A DNA stretch of 64,000 bases from an uncultured Bacilli bacterium. GTDB taxonomy: Bacteria; Bacillota_I; Bacilli_A; RF39; UBA660. The notes below the pieces were generated by a model. It was not told the origin of the DNA. It was given only the letters and a program-made list of their open reading frames with translations, and ran no database searches. The stretch lies in assembly GCA_934120715.1 (NCBI GenBank), contig CAKOUW010000006.1:31139-95138 (forward strand), written 5' to 3'. Every line of letters starts with the position of its first letter. The stretch's first letter is position 1. Positions 44,432-52,667 of this stretch are shown one piece after another. Made by a program: the position numbers and the translations under genes.

Positions 44432-45361
44432 ATGGAAGGCGTTTTATCAAACATTACATTTTCAGAAGTTTTTCCAATTACATTGTTAGGAGAACAGCAA
44501 CCAAAAAAAATAAAGTTGCAAAACTCATCATATAATAATATTACCAAAAAATATGAAAAGGAAAGTGAAAACAACACTCTTCCTAAATTTAGTGAATCAA
44601 TGCCACAAGAGCAGCAAGAAGAATCAACCGTTTTTGCCAATAGTATAATAAAAGAGCCTGTTAGCTTACCATCATTAAAAGAGGTAATAGAATTAGTAAA
44701 ATATCAAGATGCACCGGCTCCAATTCAAGGAAATGAATATAGGCCAATAAAAATAAGTGCATCAATGGAAAATAATATTATTAATAATTATAATAACACA
44801 GAAACAGAAAACATAGATAATTATAAGGTTGATCTAAGCAATACAGACGTCATTTTTAAAGCCAGTAAAAAATATGCTGATATCGATTCAGAAGATGTTG
44901 AAGAAAAGACTAAAGATACTATTGTGGCACCAGAAAGAAGTGAAATTAATGCCATTGAATCAGAAAATGAGCAGTCTTCATATCCAGATGGTGATGCTGA
45001 AAAAGAGAATAAAGTAAATGAAGAAATAAATGATTATTCACACACTGAAGAAACAGAAAGCACTCAAAATAGTGATGCAAATGATGAGCAGAATGATGAA
45101 AATATGGAAAATTATGGAAAATTAATAGAAAAATTAAAACAAGAAAGAGATGCCGCAGCAAAAAGAGCAGAGGCAGCTAGCAGCAGTTATAATGAAACAA
45201 AGGTTAAACTTGCAGAGGCAGCAGACAAATATGTTGCCATTCTAAAAGAGCAAACAGCCACACTAAATCATGAGGCTGAAAGTTCAGAACAAAAAGCAAG
45301 CGACTGTAAAGAACAACTAGAAACAATGTTAGCAGAAATAGACAAAGTTGCCACTGAATAA
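44432..45361 (+). CDS. Acidic protein with C-terminal coiled coil, unknown function
   Basis: 309 residues. The N-terminal 20 residues (MEGVLSNITFSEVFPITLLG) look conserved. The middle is acidic and low in complexity, and the C-terminal 100 residues (from about KLIEKLKQERDAAAKRAEAA) form an Ala/Glu/Lys-rich coiled coil. No signal peptide or membrane segment. I chose ATG 44432, which has AGGAGG, over ATG 44402. No family recognised; a structural or scaffold role is possible. Terminator follows. Confidence 0.55.
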   Translation: MEGVLSNITFSEVFPITLLGEQQPKKIKLQNSSYNNITKKYEKESENNTLPKFSESMPQEQQEESTVFANSIIKEPVSLPSLKEVIELVKYQDAPAPIQGNEYRPIKISASMENNIINNYNNTETENIDNYKVDLSNTDVIFKASKKYADIDSEDVEEKTKDTIVAPERSEINAIESENEQSSYPDGDAEKENKVNEEINDYSHTEETESTQNSDANDEQNDENMENYGKLIEKLKQERDAAAKRAEAASSSYNETKVKLAEAADKYVAILKEQTATLNHEAESSEQKASDCKEQLETMLAEIDKVATE

Positions 45362-45365
45362 TATT

Positions 45366-45390
45366 AAGAGCCAGTTTGTGGCTCTTTTTC
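45366..45390 (+). terminator. Rho-independent terminator after the coiled-coil gene
   Basis: Perfect 8-bp stem AAGAGCCA/TGGCTCTT, 5-base loop, T run. Confidence 0.92.
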
Positions 45391-45438
45391 TATGTATAAA
45401 TAACAGTTTCTATAATTAAAGAATAATTACTAAAAAAG

Positions 45439-45467
45439 TAATATTTACATTATGTCTATCGTACCAT
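45439..45467 (+). promoter_or_regulatory. Possible sigma-E-like promoter of yutH
   Basis: TAATATT at 45439-45445 fits the Bacillus sigma-E -35 (KMATATT). After 14 bases CGTACCAT (45460-45467) partly fits the -10 (CATACANT). Tentative; the match is imperfect. Confidence 0.35.
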
Positions 45468-45484
45468 TTTACTAGGTGATAGAA

Positions 45485-46351
45485 GTGAAAAACGTAATAA
45501 TGTATTATTATAATTTCAGCGATATTAGTGTGTACAAGACAAAAAATAAAAAGCTTATTAAATATAAGAATGATATATATATATTTGAACCAGTTATAAA
45601 TCAAGACGAAATATTAGAAGCATATAACATTTTAAAGTCAGAAAATAAATACTATAAAATTATATTAAATAAAGATCAAAGTATATTTACACCATACAAT
45701 GGAGAAACATATATTTTGTTAAGAACTAATAAAATTAAAGAAACTCTTTCGAATATATTATTGGAGGAGCCAAAAATAAATGTCACAAGTAAATTTCTGG
45801 ATAGAACTAATTGGTCTTTTTTATGGTCAAGGAAAATAGACTATTATGAATATCAAATAAGTCACATCAAAGGAAAGTATCCTATTATTGATGAAAGCAT
45901 ACATTATTTTATTGGGTTAGCTGAAACAGCTTTAAGTTATTATGAGTATAACTGCAAAAATATAAAAAAAACGGCTACTATCTGTCACAAAAGAATATAT
46001 AATGAGGGATATTTTAATCCAATGAATGTCATAATAGATTATAAAGAAAGGGATATAGGAGAATTTTTAAAGTATTTATTTTGGCATCGTTCAGATAGAT
46101 ATGAAAATCTAGATAAAATAATTGAAACAATTATTAACTCAAATAAGAATATGAATTTAATATATAGTAGAATGTTATATCCAAGTTTTTATTTTGATGT
46201 TTATGACAATGTAATCAATTCTAGAGAACAGCCAGAAAAAATATCTAAAATAGTTGGTAGGATAAGTGAGTATGAGGAATACTTAAACTATATACAACTA
46301 AAAATTAAAGAAAAAGTTGAAATTCAAGAGATTAACTGGATAAAAAAATAA
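45485..46351 (+). CDS. yutH: YutH-like spore coat-associated protein (CotS family)
   Basis: 288 residues related in layout to the CotS/YutH kinase-like proteins, with an N-lobe (SVYKTKNKKLIKYKNDIYIF), a middle helical region and TATICHKRIYNEGYFNPMNVII, which stands where the catalytic loop occurs. A functional kinase Asp is not evident. It starts at GTG 45485 with TAGGTGAT upstream. Placement near yunB and yutD agrees with Bacillus synteny. Function in spore formation is inferred. Confidence 0.65.
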   Translation: MKNVIMYYYNFSDISVYKTKNKKLIKYKNDIYIFEPVINQDEILEAYNILKSENKYYKIILNKDQSIFTPYNGETYILLRTNKIKETLSNILLEEPKINVTSKFLDRTNWSFLWSRKIDYYEYQISHIKGKYPIIDESIHYFIGLAETALSYYEYNCKNIKKTATICHKRIYNEGYFNPMNVIIDYKERDIGEFLKYLFWHRSDRYENLDKIIETIINSNKNMNLIYSRMLYPSFYFDVYDNVINSREQPEKISKIVGRISEYEEYLNYIQLKIKEKVEIQEINWIKK

Positions 46352-46370
46352 GTCAAAACTATTGACTTAT
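46348..46370. terminator. Bidirectional terminator between yutH and the NifU-domain gene
   Basis: 9-bp stem ATAAGTCAA/TTGACTTAT with a 5-base loop between convergent genes. The minus-strand side is followed by a strong T run (A run on the plus strand). Confidence 0.7.
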
Positions 46371-46607
46371 ATTTCTAACTTCTTTAACCTCTGGAATCTC
46401 ATTTATAATGAAGTCTTCAATGCCATCTTTCAGTGTCACATCAATCATAGGACAATCAACACAAGAACCAGCAAGTTTAACATAAACAATATTATCTTCA
46501 TATTTTACGAATTCTAAATTACCACCATCACTGATTAAAAATGGTCTAATTTTATCAATTATGGCAATAATTCTAGAATTAATATCATCATTAGATTTAG
46601 TATTCAA
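46359..46607 (-). CDS. yutI: NifU C-terminal domain iron-sulfur scaffold (YutI-like)
   Basis: 82 residues. KIRPFLISDGGNLEFVKYED and the CxxC in GSCVDCPMIDVTLK are the signature of NifU-like/YutI proteins that carry an iron-sulfur cluster. The true start is probably TTG 46607 (GGTG six bases upstream); the longer frame to 46748 would add a hydrophobic extension foreign to the family and cross the divergent promoter. It is convergent with yutH. Confidence 0.85.
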   Translation of the reverse strand: MNTKSNDDINSRIIAIIDKIRPFLISDGGNLEFVKYEDNIVYVKLAGSCVDCPMIDVTLKDGIEDFIINEIPEVKEVRNISQ

Positions 46608-46660
46608 ATTAATCACCAAAATAATTATACTAATAAAAAATATATAAGTAAAGAAATTTA

Positions 46661-46689
46661 TTGTTAAGTAGATATAAATTTGGTATAAT
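46661..46689 (+). promoter_or_regulatory. Sigma-A promoter of the S1-domain gene
   Basis: TTGTTA at 46661-46666, 17-base spacer, extended -10 TGGTATAAT ending at 46689. Confidence 0.7.
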
Positions 46690-46710
46690 AAAAAACAGAA
46701 GGAGAGCCAA

Positions 46711-47070
46711 ATGAAAGTATACAAAAAAGGTGACATTATTTCATGCACGGTTACAGGAATAGAAAAGTATGGTGCTTTCGTAAAAATAGATGAAGAACAT
46801 AGTGGATTAATTCATATTTCACAAATTTCCCCGTTTTTTGTTAAAAATGTTAATGAATATTTTAGTATTGGTGAAAATATAATGGCTGAAGTATTAGAAG
46901 ACTCTAAGAATAACAATAAAGTGAAATTAGGATATAAAAGTATTAATGGCATAAATAAAAATAAGAAAAGGCCATCAATAAAGGAAACATTCTCTGGGTT
47001 TAAAACACTTAAAAAAATGCTAGATATGTGGATAGAAACAAAAGTTGAAGAAAAAATGCCAAAAAAGTAA
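46711..47070 (+). CDS. S1 RNA-binding-domain protein (general stress protein 13/CvfD-like)
   Basis: 119 residues. An N-terminal S1 OB-fold (about 1-72) is clear from KKGDIISCTVTGIEKYGAFV and SGLIHISQIS. A basic tail follows. It fits YugI/GSP13-type ribosome-associated proteins that modulate translation. RBS GGAGAG. Its stop lies 11 bases before the promoter of the tRNA operon. Confidence 0.85.
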   Translation: MKVYKKGDIISCTVTGIEKYGAFVKIDEEHSGLIHISQISPFFVKNVNEYFSIGENIMAEVLEDSKNNNKVKLGYKSINGINKNKKRPSIKETFSGFKTLKKMLDMWIETKVEEKMPKK

Positions 47071-47078
47071 AAAATTTA

Positions 47079-47107
47079 TTGACAAAGAACAAATTACTTG
47101 GTATATT
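47079..47107 (+). promoter_or_regulatory. Strong promoter of the tRNA operon
   Basis: Perfect TTGACA at 47079-47084, 17-base spacer, TATATT at 47102-47107. Confidence 0.8.
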
Positions 47108-47133
47108 TAATACTGTCAACTGGTTCTGAATTT

Positions 47134-47210
47134 GGGCGATTAGCTCAGTTGGTTAGAGCACCTGCCTTACAAGCAGGGGGTCATAGGTTCGAGTCCTATA
47201 TCGCCCACCA
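47134..47210 (+). tRNA. tRNA-Val (TAC)
   Basis: Full cloverleaf with 7-bp acceptor GGGCGAT/ATCGCCC, anticodon loop CTTACAA and encoded CCA. First gene of the tRNA operon. Reads GUA codons, the same codon that I assign as specifier in the two T-box leaders downstream. Confidence 0.97.
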
Positions 47211-47226
47211 TTTTATAATTAGTAAT

Positions 47227-47302
<76 letters not shown>

Positions 47303-47309
47303 TTTTTTT

Positions 47310-47394
47310 GGAGAGGTAGCGAAGAGGCTAAACGCGACAGACTGTAAATCTGTTCTCATTGAGTTCGATGGTTCGAATCCATCTCTCTCCACCA
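47310..47394 (+). tRNA. tRNA-Tyr (GTA)
   Basis: Class II tRNA with long variable arm, acceptor GGAGAGG/CTCTCC, anticodon loop CTGTAAA, encoded CCA. Confidence 0.97.
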
Positions 47395-47402
47395 CTTTAG
47401 TT

Positions 47403-47477
47403 TGCCTCGTAGCCAAGTGGTAAGGCATCAGACTTTGACTCTGACATGCGTTAGTTCGAATCTAACCGAGGCAGCCA
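47403..47477 (+). tRNA. tRNA-Gln (TTG)
   Basis: Acceptor TGCCTCG/CGAGGCA, anticodon loop CTTTGAC, G discriminator, encoded CCA. Confidence 0.96.
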
Positions 47478-47487
47478 ATTATTATTT

Positions 47488-47563
47488 GATCTGTTAGCTC
47501 AGTCGGTAGAGCATTTGACTTTTAATCAAAGGGTCATGAGTTCGAATCTCATACAGGTCACCA
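47488..47563 (+). tRNA. tRNA-Lys (TTT)
   Basis: Acceptor GATCTGT/ACAGGTC with one T-G pair, anticodon loop CTTTTAA, encoded CCA. Confidence 0.96.
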
Positions 47564-47566
47564 TGT

Positions 47567-47655
47567 GCCTGAGTGGCGGAATTGGTAGACGCACAGGACT
47601 TAAAATCCTGCGAGAATCAACCCTCGTGCCGGTTCAAGTCCGGCCTTAGGCACCA
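47567..47655 (+). tRNA. tRNA-Leu (TAA)
   Basis: Class II tRNA with long variable arm; anticodon loop CTTAAAA; T loop TTCAAGT; encoded CCA. Only three bases follow the preceding tRNA. Confidence 0.97.
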
Positions 47656-47672
47656 CTTATTAATATTTATTC

Positions 47673-47765
47673 GGAGGAATACCCAAGTCTGGTTGAAGGG
47701 ACCGGTCTTGAAAACCGGGAGGTCGTGCAAACGGCGCAGGGGTTCGAATCCCTTTTCCTCCGCCA
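47673..47765 (+). tRNA. tRNA-Ser (TGA)
   Basis: Class II tRNA with very long variable arm; acceptor GGAGGAA/TTCCTCC; anticodon loop CTTGAAA; G discriminator; encoded CCA. Confidence 0.97.
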
Positions 47766-47772
47766 ATTACAT

Positions 47773-47849
<77 letters not shown>

Positions 47850-47853
47850 AAAT

Positions 47854-47930
47854 GGTCTCATGGTGCAGCTGGTTAACACGTCTGCCTGTCACGCAGAAGA
47901 TCGCGGGTTCGAGTCCCGTTGAGACCGCCA
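47854..47930 (+). tRNA. tRNA-Asp (GTC)
   Basis: Acceptor GGTCTCA/TGAGACC, anticodon loop CTGTCAC, G discriminator, encoded CCA. Confidence 0.97.
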
Positions 47931-47938
47931 ATTTTTAT

Positions 47939-48014
47939 GGCTTCATAGCTCAGTCGGTAGAGCAAGGGACTGAAAATCCCTGTGTCGCTGGTTCGATTCC
48001 CGCTGGAGCCACCA
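47939..48014 (+). tRNA. tRNA-Phe (GAA)
   Basis: Acceptor GGCTTCA/TGGAGCC with a wobble pair, anticodon loop CTGAAAA, encoded CCA. Confidence 0.97.
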
Positions 48015-48058
48015 TTTATTTTTGTTTAGTGTACTTGAAATATAATTTGTTCGTGAAT

Positions 48059-48135
<77 letters not shown>

Positions 48136-48140
48136 TTTAA

Positions 48141-48217
48141 CGGGAAGTGGCTCAACTTGGTAGAGCACTTGGTTTGGGACCAAGGGGTTGCAGGTTCAAA
48201 TCCTGTCTTCCCGACCA
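48141..48217 (+). tRNA. tRNA-Pro (TGG)
   Basis: Acceptor CGGGAAG/CTTCCCG, anticodon loop TTTGGGA, encoded CCA. Last gene of the operon. Confidence 0.97.
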
Positions 48218-48230
48218 TTTAATGCTATTT

Positions 48231-48256
48231 AGTCGTCATGAAGTGACGGCTTTTTT
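48231..48256 (+). terminator. Terminator of the tRNA operon
   Basis: 8-bp stem AGTCGTCA/TGACGGCT (one G-U pair) with a 5-base loop and six T. Confidence 0.88.
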
Positions 48257-48309
48257 GTTTCTAAATAATTAAATGAATTGGCTAATAAAACCAAGCGTAA
48301 AAAGTAATA

Positions 48310-49053
48310 TTAATAAACTAACAATTCAAAAAGTTTATTAATATCATCACGCATTATTTCAAAACTGGAACCATGGTCATAGGTTTTACCGATATTTATG
48401 CCAGATCTATGAATGCCAAATTTAATTTCCAATATTATTATACCTTGCAAAAGCAAGTTTAAAAAACAATCAAATCCCTTATTTCTATAAAAACAAATAT
48501 TTTTATATTTAAAGTACTCATTACCATTTGCAAAAGAATTATCAGTTTCAATGAATGCCAGATACTGTAATTTTTTATGTAACTTGTTTTTAAGTAACTC
48601 AAATGACCACCAGGCTTCATTGCTAACAAGTTTTTTATATTTGTATACTTCTAAATATAATCTTTGTTCAGTGTAATTAACATTTAAAATCATGCTTATT
48701 CCATTCCTCAGATATGTAGGTTTATTAGCTGAAAGTTTAACCCTCAATATCTTTGTACCAGTAAATTTCCTGTCATACCATCCGAATTGTTCCTTAATTT
48801 TATATAAAATATATTTTTTATTACCATCACATGAACTACTAAAAAGAGTAATATAACAGTCTTTCGCCTTACGATTTGTTTTAATTTCTATTCCCTTAAA
48901 ATCTGGAATATCAAAATTATTCTTTTTTAATCCAAGCATATTTTCAAAAGTATCTCCAACAGAACCTGTTCCAGATTCAACACCTTTAATCCACCCTTTA
49001 TGTTTAATTTTAATGAATTCATTTTGCAATTCAATAATGCTATCATCAATCAT
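48310..49053 (-). CDS. MvaI/BcnI-family type II restriction endonuclease
   Basis: 247 residues. ESGTGSVGDTFENMLGLKKNN followed by IPDFKGIEIKTNR matches the MvaI/BcnI family; the Asp and the E-x-K of the latter are the PD-(D/E)XK metal site. Such monomeric enzymes nick or cut short GC-rich sites. No DNA methyltransferase or specificity gene is present in the window, so it is an orphan here. It lies on the minus strand between the tRNA operon and a housekeeping gene, a typical place for acquired genes. GGTGATAAT precedes the ATG. Confidence 0.85.
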   Translation of the reverse strand: MIDDSIIELQNEFIKIKHKGWIKGVESGTGSVGDTFENMLGLKKNNFDIPDFKGIEIKTNRKAKDCYITLFSSSCDGNKKYILYKIKEQFGWYDRKFTGTKILRVKLSANKPTYLRNGISMILNVNYTEQRLYLEVYKYKKLVSNEAWWSFELLKNKLHKKLQYLAFIETDNSFANGNEYFKYKNICFYRNKGFDCFLNLLLQGIIILEIKFGIHRSGINIGKTYDHGSSFEIMRDDINKLFELLVY

Positions 49054-49172
49054 ATTATCACCTCATTATATTATTAGAAAATTTAGGCAGGTATTCTATA
49101 GTAAAATTTATTATTTATGTAAAACTCAAAATAATTAAAAAAATAAAGGCATATAATCTTATAGGTGATTAG

Positions 49173-50198
49173 ATGAAAAAATATACAATAATTATAATGA
49201 CTTTTCTTTTTGTGTTTCCATTAAAAATTATGGCAATGCAAGTACAAGATACATCAAAGTCAAGTGTTGTTATGGACTTAAATAGTGGCAGAATTTTATA
49301 CCAGAAGAATTCTAACCAACAAAGATTAATAGCATCAACAACAAAAATAATGACAGCAATAATCGCTATAGAAAATGCAGATATTAATAAAAAAGTAGTG
49401 GTTGGTAACGAGGTGCTTTCTATGTATGGTACCAATATATATATCGAAGTAGGAGAGAAAATCAAAATAATTGATCTATTATATGGGCTTCTCTTAAGAA
49501 GTGGAAATGATGCGTCTGAAACACTTGCAGTAGCTGTATCTGGCAGCGAGAAAAAATTTGTGGAATTAATGAATGCCAAAGCAAAAGAAATAGGAATGTC
49601 TAATACCATATTTAAAAATCCTCATGGCTTGGATGAAGTTACTCAAAACTATTCGACCGCGGCTGATATGGCAATTCTTTCCAGATATGCATCAAAAAAT
49701 AGAACTTACAGAAAGATTGTAAGTACAAGCAAAAAGACAGTTTCTACTGGTAAAAAAACATATTTATGGTACAACAGAAACAAGCTTTTAAATAACTATG
49801 AGTATTGTACAGGGGGAAAAAATGGATATACACCATCAGCAGGAAAAACTTTAGTTACAACAGCAAAAAAGGATGATTTAAATCTGACAATAGTAACATT
49901 ACATGACCCAAATGAATATCAAACACACCAATCATTATATGAATTTATATTTTCAAAATATAAGGCCTATACAATTGTCGATAAGAATAATTTTTATATA
50001 GACAAAAATTTCTATGATGGGAATATCTATATAAAAAAATCATTTGTTTATCCATTAACTGTAGAAGAACTAGACAAAATTAGCACTAAGATTGAGCTAT
50101 TAAAAAAATCAAAAAGTTCAACTAAATCAAAAGTTGGTAAAATAATAATTTCCTTAGACAATAAAAAAATAGGTACAATACCTATTTATAGAAAATAA
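49173..50198 (+). CDS. D-alanyl-D-alanine carboxypeptidase (peptidase S11, DacF-like)
   Basis: 341 residues. Signal peptide (about 1-21), then the penicillin-binding motifs SxxK (STTK, Ser55-Lys58), SGN (110-112) and a third motif written KNG (216-218) where KTG is usual. It trims the terminal D-Ala of peptidoglycan peptides outside the cell. In spore formers DacB/DacF homologues set cortex cross-linking, which would suit this genome, but a vegetative role is equally possible. A TATAAT (49152-49157) precedes it. Confidence 0.88.
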   Translation: MKKYTIIIMTFLFVFPLKIMAMQVQDTSKSSVVMDLNSGRILYQKNSNQQRLIASTTKIMTAIIAIENADINKKVVVGNEVLSMYGTNIYIEVGEKIKIIDLLYGLLLRSGNDASETLAVAVSGSEKKFVELMNAKAKEIGMSNTIFKNPHGLDEVTQNYSTAADMAILSRYASKNRTYRKIVSTSKKTVSTGKKTYLWYNRNKLLNNYEYCTGGKNGYTPSAGKTLVTTAKKDDLNLTIVTLHDPNEYQTHQSLYEFIFSKYKAYTIVDKNNFYIDKNFYDGNIYIKKSFVYPLTVEELDKISTKIELLKKSKSSTKSKVGKIIISLDNKKIGTIPIYRK

Positions 50199-50233
50199 AT
50201 TATTAAAACAAATAAATTAACTAAAATTATGAC

Positions 50234-51151
50234 CTATTTTGAAGATAATCTAAAAAAGTTAATACTTGGGTGACAAAATAATCTTATTCCCAGACCATTC
50301 GTCCCAATTCCGCTGGATACATACAATCGAGTATCCTTGATTGCATAAAAGGAATCATAATAGTTTTGAGCGCCCTTAATCTTTTCCACCTTTTTTATGT
50401 AAGAAATACCAATATTGCCATTATGTGAGTGACCAGCTAGTATTAAGTTGGATTTATATGTATTCAATATTTCATCAGTTAAGTCAGGCTCATGTATTAA
50501 GCTTATTGTATATATATCTTTATTGCTAGTATCACTATCAAAATAACTATACGCTTTATTAATATCAGCCTTTTTTTTCAACATACTTGAAGTACCAACA
50601 ATTAGGATAGGTATATCATTACTTTGAAATATTAAATCATAACTATTTTCAAGGAAAGTAAAATCACTTTGATTAAAAATAGATGATATAACTTCTCCAT
50701 CTTCATCACCACTGATAGCATATTTTCCTAGCGTGGTATTAATATCAGATAGAGCTTTAATTAATTTTTCCTTTTCCTTATTCTTAATAGTATACGATGG
50801 GTCAATCAAATCACCAGTAAATACAACCAAGTCAGGATTCCGACTATTAATCAGTTTTACAAGCTTTTGTAAGTCATCTAAAAATATATTACTGCCATAA
50901 TGTAAATCAGAAAATTGAACTATTTTTATCCCATCAAAGTTTTGTGGAATTTTATTATCGACGATTCTTTCTTCTCTGACAATAATTTTTGCTGTAGAAA
51001 TATAAGTATTATATAAATAGAATAGAGTAAATATTATTGTAAGAAATATTACAATTTTTAAAATAAGCAAAACTACTTTTTTTCTTTGTTCTCTATTAGC
51101 TTCATCAACAATTTTTTTTTGTTTATCATGATTTAATTCTTCACGAGTCAT
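50234..51151 (-). CDS. Membrane-anchored metallophosphoesterase (YkuE-like)
   Basis: 305 residues: a basic cytoplasmic N-terminus, one membrane helix (about 25-47), then a calcineurin-like domain. Motifs: FSDLHYGS, FTGDLID, LIHEPD and AGHSHNG. The usual GNHD is written SGDEDGE, so the Asn/His pair that binds the second metal is altered. Family members hydrolyse phosphodiester or lipid substrates such as UDP-diacylglucosamine. GGTGATAAT precedes the ATG. Confidence 0.82.
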   Translation of the reverse strand: MTREELNHDKQKKIVDEANREQRKKVVLLILKIVIFLTIIFTLFYLYNTYISTAKIIVREERIVDNKIPQNFDGIKIVQFSDLHYGSNIFLDDLQKLVKLINSRNPDLVVFTGDLIDPSYTIKNKEKEKLIKALSDINTTLGKYAISGDEDGEVISSIFNQSDFTFLENSYDLIFQSNDIPILIVGTSSMLKKKADINKAYSYFDSDTSNKDIYTISLIHEPDLTDEILNTYKSNLILAGHSHNGNIGISYIKKVEKIKGAQNYYDSFYAIKDTRLYVSSGIGTNGLGIRLFCHPSINFFRLSSK

Positions 51152-51252
51152 ATTATCACCATATCAATTGTATCAAATTCGTGGGTTTAAATAAAGAAGT
51201 ATTGTAAAAAATAAATTTTATGATAGAATCATGTTATAAGGTGGAGATAAAA

Positions 51253-51963
51253 ATGAACAACTGTTTAACTAAACAAAGCATTCAAAAGATATTTAAAATT
51301 TTAATAATCATTATAGCATGCCTATTTATAACAGGATGTAAAGAGTCAAAAACAGAAATGAAGGAGGATCTACTTAATATAAACTATAATAGCGATGGAA
51401 ATCTAGCTGACTTAAAACAGTATGATACAAAAAATCCAGTTGCTGCACTATACATAGAAAAATATGGAACAATTGTAATAGAACTATATCCAGAATATGC
51501 ACCAAACACAGTAGCTAACTTTATTTCACTAGTAAAAAGTGGATTTTATGATAATAACACACTGCATAGATTAGTAAAAGGATTTGTTTTACAAGGCGGA
51601 GATCCAACTGGAACCGGTGCCGGAGGACCTGACTATACTATAAAAGGTGAGTTTTCAAAGAATGGAATTAAAAATGAATTAAAACATAAGAAGGGAATTG
51701 TTTCCATGGCTAGAACAGCCAACTCTTATGATTCTGCTGGAAGCCAGTTTTTCATAATGCTAGGGAGAGCATCATACCTAGATGGCGAATATGCTGCATT
51801 TGGTAAAGTAATAGACGGTTGGGACAATATTGAAAAAATCATTTCTCATGAGCAAGTGGCTGATGAATCAACAGGGCAGTTAAAAACAAATTTAAAGATA
51901 AAAAAGACCCTAATAGACCTAAAAGGAAAAAATTATCCCGAAGTAGAAAAGGTTGCCGAGTGA
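51253..51963 (+). CDS. Cyclophilin-type peptidyl-prolyl isomerase lipoprotein
   Basis: 236 residues. A lipoprotein signal (ITGC lipobox, Cys near residue 30) is followed by a cyclophilin domain with NTVANFISLVKSGFYDN, LHRLVKGFVLQGGDP and AGSQFFIM. It would fold exported proteins at the outer face of the membrane. ATG 51253 is preferred over 51220 because AAGGTGGAG precedes it. Upstream a TGATAGAAT extended -10 with TTGTAA 16 bases before it is visible. Confidence 0.9.
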   Translation: MNNCLTKQSIQKIFKILIIIIACLFITGCKESKTEMKEDLLNINYNSDGNLADLKQYDTKNPVAALYIEKYGTIVIELYPEYAPNTVANFISLVKSGFYDNNTLHRLVKGFVLQGGDPTGTGAGGPDYTIKGEFSKNGIKNELKHKKGIVSMARTANSYDSAGSQFFIMLGRASYLDGEYAAFGKVIDGWDNIEKIISHEQVADESTGQLKTNLKIKKTLIDLKGKNYPEVEKVAE

Positions 51964-52001
51964 TAGTCAGTATATGCCAAAACTAAATATGTAATAAATA
52001 A

Positions 52002-52034
52002 AAAAGCATAGTACCACACTGATTCTATGCTTTT
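52002..52034. terminator. Bidirectional terminator between convergent genes
   Basis: 10-bp stem AAAAGCATAG/CTATGCTTTT with a 13-base loop between the cyclophilin and dCMP deaminase genes. Confidence 0.8.
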
Positions 52035-52560
52035 AATCGTTTAGTGATAAAACAATCTCACTGTATTTTGAACTTTCAAATTTTCTGTAACTTACGCCGC
52101 ATTTTTCAAACATTTTAATTGAAGCTTTCATTTCATCGGTATGATCATCATAATCATATGAATGTGAATAGATAACTTCTTTAATACCGGATTGAATTAT
52201 TGCTTTAGCACATTCATTGCAGGGAAAATACCTTACATATATCTTCGCTCCTTGCATATCCATAGTATTACCACGATAGTTCAAAATAGCATTCAATTCA
52301 CTATGGCACACATACATATATTTGGTTTCTAATCTTTCTCCATCTCTTCCCCAAGGAAAATGATCATCATCAAATCCGTTAGGTGCACCATTATATCCAA
52401 CCGATAATATTCTATTATCAGTGCTAACTATACAGCATCCAACCTGTGTATTTGGATCTTTGCTGCGAAGTGAAGACAATTTAGCTATACCCATAAAATA
52501 TTCATCCCATGTGATATAGTTATTTCTTTTTAAATTTTTACAATTACCATTAATTTCCAT
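52033..52560 (-). CDS. dCMP deaminase (ComEB-like)
   Basis: 175 residues. Zinc-binding motifs CHSELNAIL (His and catalytic Glu) and PCNECAKA are those of the cytidine/deoxycytidylate deaminase superfamily. NTQVGCCIVSTDNRILSVGYNGAPNG matches dCMP deaminase, which supplies dUMP for thymidylate synthesis. Length is normal. GATGAGGTAG precedes the ATG. Confidence 0.92.
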   Translation of the reverse strand: MEINGNCKNLKRNNYITWDEYFMGIAKLSSLRSKDPNTQVGCCIVSTDNRILSVGYNGAPNGFDDDHFPWGRDGERLETKYMYVCHSELNAILNYRGNTMDMQGAKIYVRYFPCNECAKAIIQSGIKEVIYSHSYDYDDHTDEMKASIKMFEKCGVSYRKFESSKYSEIVLSLND

Positions 52561-52667
52561 ATTTACTACCTCATCACTATTGTATCATGAAACATAATGA
52601 TTAACAATTTACTTACCAATAAAATTATAATATAATTTACTTAGCATATGCAAAAAAGGAGTACAAA

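Noticed and set aside
46608..46748. Hydrophobic N-terminal extension of the NifU-domain protein
   Set aside because: It would cross the promoter and start of the divergent S1-domain gene; TTG 46607 has proper Shine-Dalgarno spacing.
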